NCBI GenBank assembly: GCA_022843175.1
Contig: JALHOE010000026.1
Span: forward strand, 1-62,137
Reading direction: 5' to 3'
Length of the DNA stretch: 62,137 nt
Origin: Deltaproteobacteria bacterium
GTDB lineage: Bacteria > Myxococcota_A > Polyangia > Polyangiales > JADJMO01
The notes under the pieces were generated by a model that saw only the letters and a program-made list of their open reading frames with translations, was not told the origin of the DNA and did no database searches. This document shows positions 34,345 through 43,919 of this stretch, one piece after another (position 1 is the stretch's first letter; each line of letters begins with the position of its first letter). The position numbers and the translations under genes were made by a program.

Positions 34345-36251
34345 GTCGTTGGGTCCGCCAACAGTTCGGCGTGCTGCACGCCCTCGGCTGGACGTTCCTG
34401 CCGTCGTTCATCGGCGGCCGCCCGTTCACCGGCGTCCACGTCGACAAGAAGGACGCGGTGCGCGCCGCGGTGTGGGCCACGATCCTGTTGAGCGCGCTGT
34501 TCTACGCGCCCGCGCTGCTCGGCGGCTACATGGCCGACGACCACTTCCACCTGTTCGTCCTCGGCGAGCTGCCCGAGCTGTTCACCCGCCAGCTCAACCT
34601 CTTCTCGTTCGGCACCCAGCCCGAGGAGATGCAGCTGTTCAAGAAGTGGGGCGTGCTGCCCTGGTGGACGAGCGACGCGCTGCGCATCGACTTCTTCAGG
34701 CCGATCCCCTCGCTCACGCACTGGCTCGACTTCGTGCTCTTCGGCCGGAACCCCGCCGCGGCGCACCTCGTCTCGATCGGCTGGTACGTGCTGTCGCTCG
34801 CCCTCGTCTATCGGGTGATGACCCGCTTCATCGAGGACGGGTCGCGCACGCTGCTCCTCGCGATCGCCATCTTCGCGCTCGACGACACGCACGCGCTCAA
34901 CGTGCAGTGGCTCGCCAACCGCAACGACATCGTCGCGGCGGTGTTCCTCCTCACGGCCTTCCTCGGCTACCTCCGCCTCCGCGAGGGCCGCGGCTCGGCG
35001 CGCGTCAACGTGGCGATGACCCTCGTCGGCTTCGTCGCCGCGCTCCTCTCCAAGGAGTCGAGCGTGGTGTTCCCGGCGCTCGTGGTCGCCCACGCGGTGA
35101 TCCTCCCCGACTCGAACGGCAAGCTCATCGAGCGCATCAAGCCGCACTTCAAGCTCTACGCGGTGCTCGCCGCGATCGGCCTCGTCTACGTCGTCGTCTA
35201 CTTCAAGAGCGGTCACGGACCGAACAGCGTCTACTACCTCAACCCCGGCAAGAACCCGGGCATGTGGGCGGCGCAGTTCTTCCGCTCGGGCTTCTTCCAC
35301 CTGGTCATCCTCGCGACGGGCGTGCCGCTGCACGTGCTCTCGAGCTCGCCGGTGCGCGACTACCCGCTCCCGGCCGCCTTCGTCGTGGCGCTCACGATCG
35401 GCTTCTGGGCCGTCGCGTGGAAGCTCCTCCGCAACGACCGCCAGACCCGCTTCTTCGTGGCCTGGATGGCGATCGCGCAGCTGATCCTCACCACCTCGTT
35501 CCCCGATCCGCGCATCCTCTACCTCCCGTCGATCGGCTTCGCGTACGTCGTCGCGCGGGTGATGCAGGAGTCGTGGCGCCGCCGCGACGAGTGGAAGCTG
35601 GCGCGCCCCGTCGTCGTCACGCTGGTCGCGCTGCACCTGGTCTTCGCCCCCATCCTCGACCACGTGTGCTTGCACGTCGTCAACAGCTTCCAGGACGGGT
35701 ACTCCCACCTCCGCAAGGGGATGCAGGAGAACATCGACTACGAGCGCCTCCCCGCCGAGGGCACCGAGGTCTTCTTCCTCAACTGGCACCAGCGTGAGGG
35801 CTCGGCGCTCGCCAACCTCTACCTCACCCGCAACCTGCCGACGGGCGTCGACGTGACCCCCTACCTCGCGCAGAAGGGCGTGCCCTACACCGAGAAGGTC
35901 GACCAGGGCTTCGCCGCCATCCGCATCCACTACTACGCCCTCTCGTTCCTCATCGGCGAGGTCGACGCCCGCGCGATCAACGACCACGAGCTCACGCTCA
36001 CCCCGAAGGAGGGGCAGTTCTTCCCCTCGCTCTTCGAGCAGCTCTACATGACGAGCACGCAGTTCAAGGTCGGCCAGACCTTCGAGCTGCCCGCGTTCAA
36101 GGCCACGATCGAGGCGCTCAACGAGATGGGAGAGGTGACCCGCGTCCGGTTCACCTTCCCCAAGCCGCTCTCGTCGTCGGGCTACAAGTTCATGGCGTAC
36201 GACGGCGCCAAGTGGCACACGGTCAGCCTCTCGAGCGGCGCCCGCCTCGCG

Positions 36252-36281
<30 letters not shown>
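34341..36281 (+). CDS. Polytopic membrane protein resembling PMT/TMTC-type glycosyltransferases
   Basis: Encodes 646 residues from a GTG overlapping the phosphatidyltransferase stop. About ten to eleven hydrophobic helices occupy residues 30-440; LLGGYMADDHFHLFVLGELP supplies an acidic pair in the first external loop, a position where GT-C enzymes carry catalytic acids, and LANRNDIVAAVFLLTAFLGY and ALLSKESSVVFPALV resemble the TMTC/PMT scaffold. The C-terminal 200 residues are soluble and beta-rich. It may glycosylate a lipid or protein using a lipid-linked sugar. The 3' end overlaps the convergent ABC-F gene by 30 bases. Confidence 0.75.
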
Positions 36282-37655
<1,374 letters not shown>

Positions 37656-37705
37656 GAGGACACTCCTTCGCCTTGCCGATGCAGGGCGGGTGGAAGGGGT
37701 CGGAC

Positions 37706-37723
37706 TCAGGCTTCGGCGGTCAT
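37706..37723 (-). CDS. Putative 5-codon leader peptide upstream of ABC-F
   Basis: On the minus strand an ATG at 37723 opens a five-codon ORF (MTAEA, stop TGA) 50 bases before the ABC-F start. GGAG precedes it closely. It sits between a perfect 21-bp hairpin and a third arm that could compete for the same strand, the pattern of ribosome-stalling attenuators known for some ABC-F resistance genes. Such short ORFs are common by chance, so this is tentative. Confidence 0.3.
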   Translation of the reverse strand: MTAEA

Positions 37724-37726
37724 GGG

Positions 37727-37747
37727 CTCCACCGGCGGCCGGTGGAG
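37727..37747. promoter_or_regulatory. 21-bp inverted repeat in the ABC-F leader
   Basis: CTCCACCGG, three bases, then CCGGTGGAG forms a perfect 9-bp stem. Reading toward ABC-F, a later TTCCACC (37689-37695) could pair with the same GGTGGA strand, giving an alternative fold. It also lies 38 bases upstream of the divergent gene at 37785, so an operator role there is possible. Confidence 0.45.
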
Positions 37748-37784
37748 ACCACAATCTAGCGTCGGTCGCACTAAGATCAACCCC

Positions 37785-38660
37785 GTGAAGCTCGACCTCG
37801 ACGTGCTCGCCCCGGAGGAGCGCCGGCTCATCCTCGTCGCGACCGACGAGACCTACCGCCGGCTCACCGAGCGCATCGACTGGGCCGCGGTCTCGAAGCA
37901 GGCGGCGTTTCGGCTGCTCTCGGCCGCGGCGCCGGTGGTGTCGCTCTTGCCGCTCGTGTCGTCGACCTTCGGGGACAAGCTCGCGCGCAGCGGCTACCTC
38001 TCGCCGACGTGGGTGCGCGCGCTCGCGGGTCTGCGGTCGAGCCCGATGCGCACCGGCGAGATCCCCCTGCCCCACCTCGCGCCCGGCGAAGCCGCGCGTC
38101 GCTTCCACTTCGACCACGGCATGCCCGAGGACGGCTCGGCCTATGTGCTCAACCCGGTCCGCGCCGATCACTACGTGCGCCCCGCGCTGATCAACGAGCG
38201 GCTCGCGCAGGAGAAGCTCCGCGCCTTCCTTCGCCTCTGCGCCTCGCTCGGCGCGGAGGAGGTCGTGGTCACCTCCGGCGAGACCCTCGAGCGCGATGGT
38301 CGTCTCGGCGCGACCCTGCCCGACGCGGCGGGACAGCTCGGGCTCCACGCCGCGTTCAAGAGCGCGCGCGAGGTCGAGCGGGGCGTGGTCGCGCGGTTCG
38401 ATCGCGGCGTCGCCCCTCCGTCGATCCCCGACGACGTGCGCGGCTTCCTCGCGCTCGACCCGATCGTCGAGGGCATGGCCCAGAACCGCATCGAGCACGG
38501 GCTCCGCGAGCAGGCTTGCACCCTCACCTTCGGAGAGAGCGTCGACCTCGGCGCCGACGCGTTGCTCGCGCTCGAGGGCAAGGGCATCGAGGTCGGAGGC
38601 CGCTATCGCTCGCTCGCGACGTCGCGGTGGACCTTCGTCGTGCGCTTCTATGGCACGTAG
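37785..38660 (+). CDS. Unknown protein with central hydrophobic segment
   Basis: Encodes 291 residues from a GTG at 37785. I do not recognise a family. The N-terminal 35 residues are charged; a short hydrophobic stretch (about 45-60, LLSAAAPVVSLLPLV) could insert in or peripherally contact the membrane. The rest is mixed alpha/beta, with motifs such as YVLNPVRADHYVRPALI and LRLCASLGAEEVVVTSGETL that might form a small-molecule-binding fold. It is divergent from ABC-F with about 130 bp between starts. Its 3' end overlaps the kelch lipoprotein gene by 13 bases. Confidence 0.65.
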   Translation: MKLDLDVLAPEERRLILVATDETYRRLTERIDWAAVSKQAAFRLLSAAAPVVSLLPLVSSTFGDKLARSGYLSPTWVRALAGLRSSPMRTGEIPLPHLAPGEAARRFHFDHGMPEDGSAYVLNPVRADHYVRPALINERLAQEKLRAFLRLCASLGAEEVVVTSGETLERDGRLGATLPDAAGQLGLHAAFKSAREVERGVVARFDRGVAPPSIPDDVRGFLALDPIVEGMAQNRIEHGLREQACTLTFGESVDLGADALLALEGKGIEVGGRYRSLATSRWTFVVRFYGT

Positions 38661-39589
38661 AGCTCGACGTCGGCGATCGCGCCGAAGCCCGGCTTGACCC
38701 CGCCGCCGGGGATGACGATCGCCGTGCCGACGCTCCCGATGCCGAGGCCGTGGCGCGGCTTGGTCGTGCGTCCGGCGACCGTCCAGACCATCGTCCTCGG
38801 ATCGAGCACGTCGAGCTGGTCGCTCACGGTGTCGGGCGCCTCGCCGCCGAGCAGGTAGAGCTTCCCCCCGTGCACCACGGCAGCGGCGCCGCCCGCCGCG
38901 CGCGGCAGCGAGGGGCCGTCGCTCCAGCGGTCGCTCGCCGGGTCGTAGATCTCGACGGTCGCGAGGTTGGTCGAGAGGCTCCCCTGGCGACCGCCGAGGG
39001 CGAACAGCTTTCCCTCGAGAGCGACGACCGCGAGGTGCTCGCGCGGGGTGCGCAGCGGCGCGACCGTGCGCCACGCGCCCTTGTCGAGCGCGAAGACCTC
39101 GGTGCGCGTCTTCCCCGCGAGCATGCCCCCGACGACGTAGACGACGCCGTCCATGGCCGCGGCCCCGCCCGCGCCGCGCGCCTCGGGGAGATCGGGCAGC
39201 GACGACCACGCGCCGCCGCGGAGCACCCATGCGCTCTTCTGCGAGGTGAAGTCGAGGCCGGTCATGCCGCCGAGCACGTACACGTCGTCGCCGATCGCCG
39301 TCGCCATCACGTGGTGGCGCTCCGCGGGCATGGGCGGCGCCGAGCCCCACGCGCCGTCGCGCAGCAGCGGCACCTCGCTCGCGACCTTCAGCGGGGAGAA
39401 CCCGCCGAGCACGTACAGGCCGGCGGACGTCGTGACGACCGCGTGCTCCTGCCAGGCGCTCGGGAGCGGCGGCCCCGCGCTGAAGCCCTTGGTCGGCGGC
39501 GTGGTCTCGGTGGCGGCGTCCGCGCCCGGAGCGCTCGCGGCCTCGCCGCCGCCGCACCCGAGGAGCAACGCGAGGAGCAGCGGGCGCAT
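38648..39589 (-). CDS. Kelch-repeat lipoprotein
   Basis: A 313-residue lipoprotein; the signal MRPLLLALLLGCGG ends in a lipobox. After a short Ala/Thr-rich tether come about six kelch repeats, each with a GG pair and Tyr/Trp spacing: GLYVLGGFSP, DVYVLGGMTG, VVYVVGGMLA, KLFALGGRQG, KLYLLGGEAP and a final AIVIPGGG. These fold as a beta-propeller, usually for binding. No enzymatic residues are seen. It is encoded 14 bp downstream of the HpnN-like transporter on the same strand and is probably in the same operon, so it could be a surface partner of that system. Confidence 0.85.
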   Translation of the reverse strand: MRPLLLALLLGCGGGEAASAPGADAATETTPPTKGFSAGPPLPSAWQEHAVVTTSAGLYVLGGFSPLKVASEVPLLRDGAWGSAPPMPAERHHVMATAIGDDVYVLGGMTGLDFTSQKSAWVLRGGAWSSLPDLPEARGAGGAAAMDGVVYVVGGMLAGKTRTEVFALDKGAWRTVAPLRTPREHLAVVALEGKLFALGGRQGSLSTNLATVEIYDPASDRWSDGPSLPRAAGGAAAVVHGGKLYLLGGEAPDTVSDQLDVLDPRTMVWTVAGRTTKPRHGLGIGSVGTAIVIPGGGVKPGFGAIADVELYVP

Positions 39590-39603
39590 GGGTCTCGAGC
39601 GTA

Positions 39604-42147
39604 TCAGCGTTGAACGGTCACGCCCTGTCGGCGATCGATGAGGATGAGCACCGCCGGGAGCACCACCAGCGCGGCGAGAATGCAGGTCACCTCGCCGATC
39701 ACCGCCGCCTTGCCGAACGAGCGCACCGCCGCGTTGATGGAACGCATCAGCGCGATGTAGCCGAGCATCGTGGTGAGGCTGCACAGCACGACCGCTCCGC
39801 CCGTCTCGCGCACGGTGTGGACGACGCTGCCCGGTCCGTCGAGCCGCCAACGGTTGACGACGTTGATCGCGTAGTCCACGCCGATGCCGAACGTGATCGG
39901 CACGGCGATGAAGTTGAGGAAGTTGATCTTCATGCTGAGGAGCGCGAACGTGGCGCCCATCCAGAGGATCCCCATGATGAGCGCCCCGAGCACCAGCCCC
40001 GACGCGCGCCCACCCTGCCGGCCCTTCCAGAAGGCGATGAGCACGACGAGCGTGGTGCCGAGGAACGAGAGCACGATCGCCTTCGGTGACTCCTCGATCA
40101 CGCCCTCGATCATGTCGGCGAAGATGACCGCTCGCCCGCTCCCAACGATCACCTCGCCGTTCGGCAGCTTGGTCTCGCGATAGGCGTCGGCCCAGCGGCG
40201 CAGGTAGCGCACGTCGCGCACGCTCGCGCCCTCGGTCGGCGCGATGTAGACGACACGCCCGCGGGTGCCGTCCTTCTCGGTGAACGGACGCGCGACGCGC
40301 TCGGGCAGCTCCGCCACACCGAACGGCGCGAGGTCCTTCGGCGGGAGCCACTTCTCGAGATCCTTCCAGTCGGCGTCGGAGATCTTCCCGAGCTCGCGGA
40401 TGCGGTCGATCTTCTTGCGCGTCTCGAGTAGCAGCTTGACCTTCTCGTCCTGCCGGTCGGGGATGAGGTCGAAGATCGAGACCACCTTCGAGAACGGCTT
40501 CTTGTCCGCGGGCGCGGTCTCCCAGCGACGGCGCAGCTCGGTGACCAGGGGCAGCACCTGATCGACCCGCTCGGTCATGATCGCCATGCCGTCCTGGCCG
40601 GTGCGACCGGTGAGCTCGGTGACCTGCTCGCCGAGCTTCGATGCCGCGCTCGGGGCGCCCTCGTCGTTCTCGAGCTTCCACAGCTCGTACTCGAGCGGGT
40701 CCTGCTTGACGTAGCGGTAGGTGAGGACGACCGCGTACACCGCCGACGCGATGCCGAGCACGGCCAGGAGCTTGGGGGCGCGACGCGCAAACCATGCGAA
40801 GGGCGCCCCGAACGGCAGGCCGTGATCGATGAAGTCCTGCACCTTCCGGAGGGTCGTGCGCGGCCCCTCACGGTGGACGTGGGTCGGCATGACGCGCTCG
40901 AAGAGCACCAGGATCGGCACCATGAACAGGTAGTTCGCGAGCCAGCACAGGAGCATGCCGTACCCGCCGATCACGCCGAAATCGCGGAACCCGCGGAAGT
41001 CGGTGGTGGCGAGCGAGACGTAGCCAACGCCGGCGGCCGCCGCGACGGTGAGGGTCGGCCGCCACGTGTCGCGGTAGGCCGCGGTGACAGAGTCGTGGAA
41101 CGACAACCCCTCTCGCCGGGCCTCGTTGAAGCGCGCCCGCAAGAGGATGCCGAAGTTGATCCCGTTGCCGAACACGATCGACACGAGGAACCCGCTCGCC
41201 GTGTTGAGGTGGCCGATCACCAAGCGGGTGAGCGCGAAGCACCAGAGGACGCCGATCCCGATCGCGAGCCCCATCGCCACCACCGCGCGGACGCGGAGGA
41301 AGAACAGGAAGTCGACGAGGAGGATCATGATGATGCCGGCCGCGCCGACGGTCGCCAGGTCGTCCTTCACGACGCCGTACTGCTCGGCGCCCACGACCAC
41401 GTCGCCGGTGAAGTTGATCTTGATGGTCTTGTCGAACGCGCTCGGGTTGGTCGCGTCGATCGCGGTCTGCACCTTGGCGATCAGCTGGTCGGTGAGCTTC
41501 AGGTCGCCGGTGGCGACCGGCGTGCGAACGAGCGTGACGAGCCGCGTTCCCGCGGTGTTCATGTAGTAGCCGTCCGGGTACGGCGGTCCGCCCTTGCCCG
41601 GATCGTGCGCCCCCATCTCCTTCTCGATGGTCTCGCGCGTGATCTTCTCGGGCTCGTCGCCGGTCAGCGAGCCGTGAACCTCGTAGTCGTAGCGGTCCTC
41701 GACCTTGTCGTGGAGCTCCTTGACCTTGTCGTAGGTGAGGAAGAGCGACTGGCGCTTGCGGAGGAACTCCTGCTCGGCCTGCACCCCGTTCTCGGCGGTG
41801 CCGACCCACTCGGGACCGAGCGCGCGCAGCTTGGGCAAGAGCGCGTCGCCGAACTGCTGGAGCGTCTTCTTGTGGCTGCCGTCGGCGCGCGCCTCGATGT
41901 CGGCGACCACGATGAAGGTGGAGACGCCGGCGGTGCGCGAGCCGACCCGCTTGAGCTCCTTGACGCTCGCTTTGTTCTCCGGGAGCAGCGACTCGAACCC
42001 GGTGCGCAGCTCGAGGCGCCGCGCGAGGAACACGGCCGGGATGGTGATGAGCAGCGCGAGGAGCAGGACGGCGAACGGCTTCTCGACCTGAAACCGAACG
42101 AGGCGCGCGAAGAACGAGGACAGCGCGCCCCTGTGGCCGTTCTCCAT
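39604..42147 (-). CDS. RND/MMPL-family lipid transporter, HpnN-like
   Basis: An 847-residue RND-superfamily protein. One helix near residue 25 is followed by a large periplasmic loop (45-265), then a group of five helices (270-430), a second loop and a second group near the C-terminus: the twofold RND/MMPL layout. LRTGFESLLPENKASVKEL and ITFGIGVDYAINVVNRWR are typical of HpnN-type exporters that move hopanoids or other lipids to the outer membrane. DYAINVV carries the conserved Asp of the proton path. No hopanoid biosynthesis gene is in the window, so the cargo is unknown; the kelch lipoprotein gene follows directly. Confidence 0.85.
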   Translation of the reverse strand: MENGHRGALSSFFARLVRFQVEKPFAVLLLALLITIPAVFLARRLELRTGFESLLPENKASVKELKRVGSRTAGVSTFIVVADIEARADGSHKKTLQQFGDALLPKLRALGPEWVGTAENGVQAEQEFLRKRQSLFLTYDKVKELHDKVEDRYDYEVHGSLTGDEPEKITRETIEKEMGAHDPGKGGPPYPDGYYMNTAGTRLVTLVRTPVATGDLKLTDQLIAKVQTAIDATNPSAFDKTIKINFTGDVVVGAEQYGVVKDDLATVGAAGIIMILLVDFLFFLRVRAVVAMGLAIGIGVLWCFALTRLVIGHLNTASGFLVSIVFGNGINFGILLRARFNEARREGLSFHDSVTAAYRDTWRPTLTVAAAAGVGYVSLATTDFRGFRDFGVIGGYGMLLCWLANYLFMVPILVLFERVMPTHVHREGPRTTLRKVQDFIDHGLPFGAPFAWFARRAPKLLAVLGIASAVYAVVLTYRYVKQDPLEYELWKLENDEGAPSAASKLGEQVTELTGRTGQDGMAIMTERVDQVLPLVTELRRRWETAPADKKPFSKVVSIFDLIPDRQDEKVKLLLETRKKIDRIRELGKISDADWKDLEKWLPPKDLAPFGVAELPERVARPFTEKDGTRGRVVYIAPTEGASVRDVRYLRRWADAYRETKLPNGEVIVGSGRAVIFADMIEGVIEESPKAIVLSFLGTTLVVLIAFWKGRQGGRASGLVLGALIMGILWMGATFALLSMKINFLNFIAVPITFGIGVDYAINVVNRWRLDGPGSVVHTVRETGGAVVLCSLTTMLGYIALMRSINAAVRSFGKAAVIGEVTCILAALVVLPAVLILIDRRQGVTVQR

Positions 42148-42269
42148 GGGCGCGACCTATCACACATCGGGCCAGCGTCGCTGGGGCCATTTTGTCCCGT
42201 ATCGGGCTGGGCCCCCCGGGCGTTCCTTGCGACACCCCTGACGGGTCTGCCTGTGAACGGCCGGCTCCA

Positions 42270-42285
42270 TGGCACAATCGTTGGC
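42270..42285 (+). promoter_or_regulatory. Weak sigma-54-like site upstream of SRPBCC gene
   Basis: TGGCAC, five bases, then TTGGC: the -24 element is perfect and the -12 element differs by one base from TTGC. It is 115 bases before the ATG at 42400. The longer leader and mismatch make it less convincing than the one at 33382. Confidence 0.25.
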
Positions 42286-42399
42286 CCCTCCCGACCGAAA
42301 AAGTCATCGAATTCCCGAGCGAGCTGGCCGTCGATCCCCATGTGGGTAAGCGGTATGCCGCTTGCTCGACGTCGCGCACCGACTCGGAGGTCTCTTCCC

Positions 42400-43038
42400 A
42401 TGCGTCTCCTTCCCACCCTGGCCCTCGCCGCGTTCCTCGGAGCCCTCACGCTCGGAGCCTCGGCCGGTCCGGGATACGTCCCGCCCGCGGGCGACGCTCA
42501 GGCCGTCGAGCTCTTCAAGCTCAATCGCGACAAGAAGACCCACTACGTCGACCCGTCGACGAAGCAGGTCTGGGGTCGCGCGCAGATCTTCGTCGACGCG
42601 CCCATGAAGGACGTCCGCACCGCGATCATGGACTACGGCAACTGGTCGCAGTTCATCACGCGCTTCCAGAAGTCGAAGCTGCTCAAGAAGGAGGGCACCG
42701 GCGCCGCGGAGGTCTACCTCCAGATGCCGATCCTCAAGGGCGCCGCCACGCTGTGGGCCGTCGAGAAGTTCGACGCGCCGATCGCCGACGGCAAGGGCGA
42801 GAAGATCGTCGGCCACTTCCAGAAGGGCAACGTCGAGGATCTGCAGGCCATCTGGCGCTACCGCCCGGTCGACGACAAGCACACCGTCGTGCAGCTCGAT
42901 CTCTTCGTCCTGCCCAAGCTCGCGGTGCCCGACGGCCTGATGGTCTCGCAGCGCGAGGACGCGGCCGGCGAGGGCTGCCTCGGCGTGAAGGACAAGGCGC
43001 AGCAGATGGCGAGCCTCGTCGCTGTGAAGAAGCCGTAA
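42400..43038 (+). CDS. Exported SRPBCC/START-like protein
   Basis: A 212-residue protein with a Sec signal (MRLLPTLALAAFLGALTLGA). The mature region shows the START/polyketide-cyclase-like pattern: GRAQIFVDAPMKDVRTAIMD (first strand and helix), YGNWSQFITRFQKSKLLKK, a strand-rich middle ending HTVVQLDLFVLPKLAVP, and a C-terminal helix (KDKAQQMASLVAVKK). Such folds hold hydrophobic ligands in a cavity, so a periplasmic lipid-carrier role is plausible, especially beside the divergent HpnN-like transporter; this link is inference. GGAGG lies eleven bases upstream of the start. A large inverted repeat follows the stop. Confidence 0.75.
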   Translation: MRLLPTLALAAFLGALTLGASAGPGYVPPAGDAQAVELFKLNRDKKTHYVDPSTKQVWGRAQIFVDAPMKDVRTAIMDYGNWSQFITRFQKSKLLKKEGTGAAEVYLQMPILKGAATLWAVEKFDAPIADGKGEKIVGHFQKGNVEDLQAIWRYRPVDDKHTVVQLDLFVLPKLAVPDGLMVSQREDAAGEGCLGVKDKAQQMASLVAVKKP

Positions 43039-43061
43039 GCGGCGCGCGCAGACGCGCGCAA

Positions 43062-43134
43062 ACAGGCGCGCGCGTGAGCGAGCGCCTTTCGTCGACGAGC
43101 CATTTCTTAGGCGCTCGCTGACGCGCGCGCCTGT
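43062..43134. repeat. 26-bp near-perfect inverted repeat between convergent genes
   Basis: Left arm 43062-43087 and right arm 43109-43134 are complementary at 25 of 26 positions, with a 21-base spacer. The stem is rich in GCGC. It lies between the stop of the SRPBCC gene and the stop of the convergent small lipoprotein gene, so it probably acts as a bidirectional terminator or mRNA-end stabiliser. There is no T-tract. It could also be a relic of a repeated intergenic element. Confidence 0.8.
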
Positions 43135-43165
43135 CTGACGCGCGCGCCTGTCTGACGCGCGCGCC
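43120..43165. repeat. 17-bp tandem repeat array (2.7 copies)
   Basis: GACGCGCGCGCCTGTCT is present at 43120-43136 and 43137-43153 exactly, followed by the first twelve bases of a third copy. The first copy forms part of the right arm of the 26-bp inverted repeat, so the arm has been duplicated in tandem. Confidence 0.8.
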
Positions 43166-43185
43166 CGGGCGGAGTCAGCCCCGCA

Positions 43186-43725
43186 TCAGCCGGGGTGCAG
43201 GTTGACGGTCGGATCGTCTTGCCAGTTGCCGGGCAGGACGACGGTGACCGTCGGCGCGATGCCGACGCGCGCGCCCTTGGTGCCCTCGAGCTCCACGACA
43301 CCGCCGAGGAACAGCCGGTCGCCCACGCCGGCGACGACGTTGAAGTGGATGCAGCCGCCGCCCGGGCCGATCTGTTTGCCGGCGAGCACGCGCAGCACGT
43401 CGCGCTTCCCGTCGGCGCGATCGATGTAGACCATCACGACCTTGAACGCGTCGTCGGTGTGCGGATCGTTCGACGGCGGCGCGCCGACGGGAACGAGCGG
43501 CGTCGTCGCCACGTCGACCATCACGGTGCCGAGCACCGGATCGAGCGTCGCGCGCGCGTAGAGCGGCACCGCGCCCTTCGGCGTCGACGCGCTCGAGAGC
43601 GCAGCGTGGGACTGGCCGACGAGATCGGGTTCGCTGGAGGTGTCGTCGGACGTGTCCGCCGCGCAGCCCGACACCCCAACAACCATCGCGAGCGCAATCG
43701 AGAACTTCGCGAGCGACTTGATCAT
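43186..43725 (-). CDS. Small lipoprotein of unknown function
   Basis: Encodes 179 residues from ATG 43725, preceded by a strong AGGAGG ribosome site. The signal MIKSLAKFSIALAMVVGVSGC has a lipobox (GVSGC). The mature domain is beta-rich (VDVATTPLVPVG, AFKVVMVYIDRADG, RLFLGGVVELEGTKGARVG) with a single Cys in GPGGGCIHFNVV and ends in DDPTVNLHPG. I do not recognise the family; an immunoglobulin-like or jelly-roll fold would fit. It is monocistronic, divergent from the large kinase gene about 190 bp away. Confidence 0.75.
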   Translation of the reverse strand: MIKSLAKFSIALAMVVGVSGCAADTSDDTSSEPDLVGQSHAALSSASTPKGAVPLYARATLDPVLGTVMVDVATTPLVPVGAPPSNDPHTDDAFKVVMVYIDRADGKRDVLRVLAGKQIGPGGGCIHFNVVAGVGDRLFLGGVVELEGTKGARVGIAPTVTVVLPGNWQDDPTVNLHPG

Positions 43726-43919
43726 GACGTTCCTCCTGCCGGTGGCCAGCACCGACGGTCCCGACGCCCTGTCCGCGGGCGTCGTCGCACGTTTTGGGAT
43801 CCTAGCAATCGCGTCTGCGCATGCACCAAAATTGCGCGAGATCGGTGGCACTTTGGACCACACGGAGGCGCAGCGCCAACGGCCCGGTGAAGGTGCTATC
43901 AGGGAACTCGGAGAAAGCG

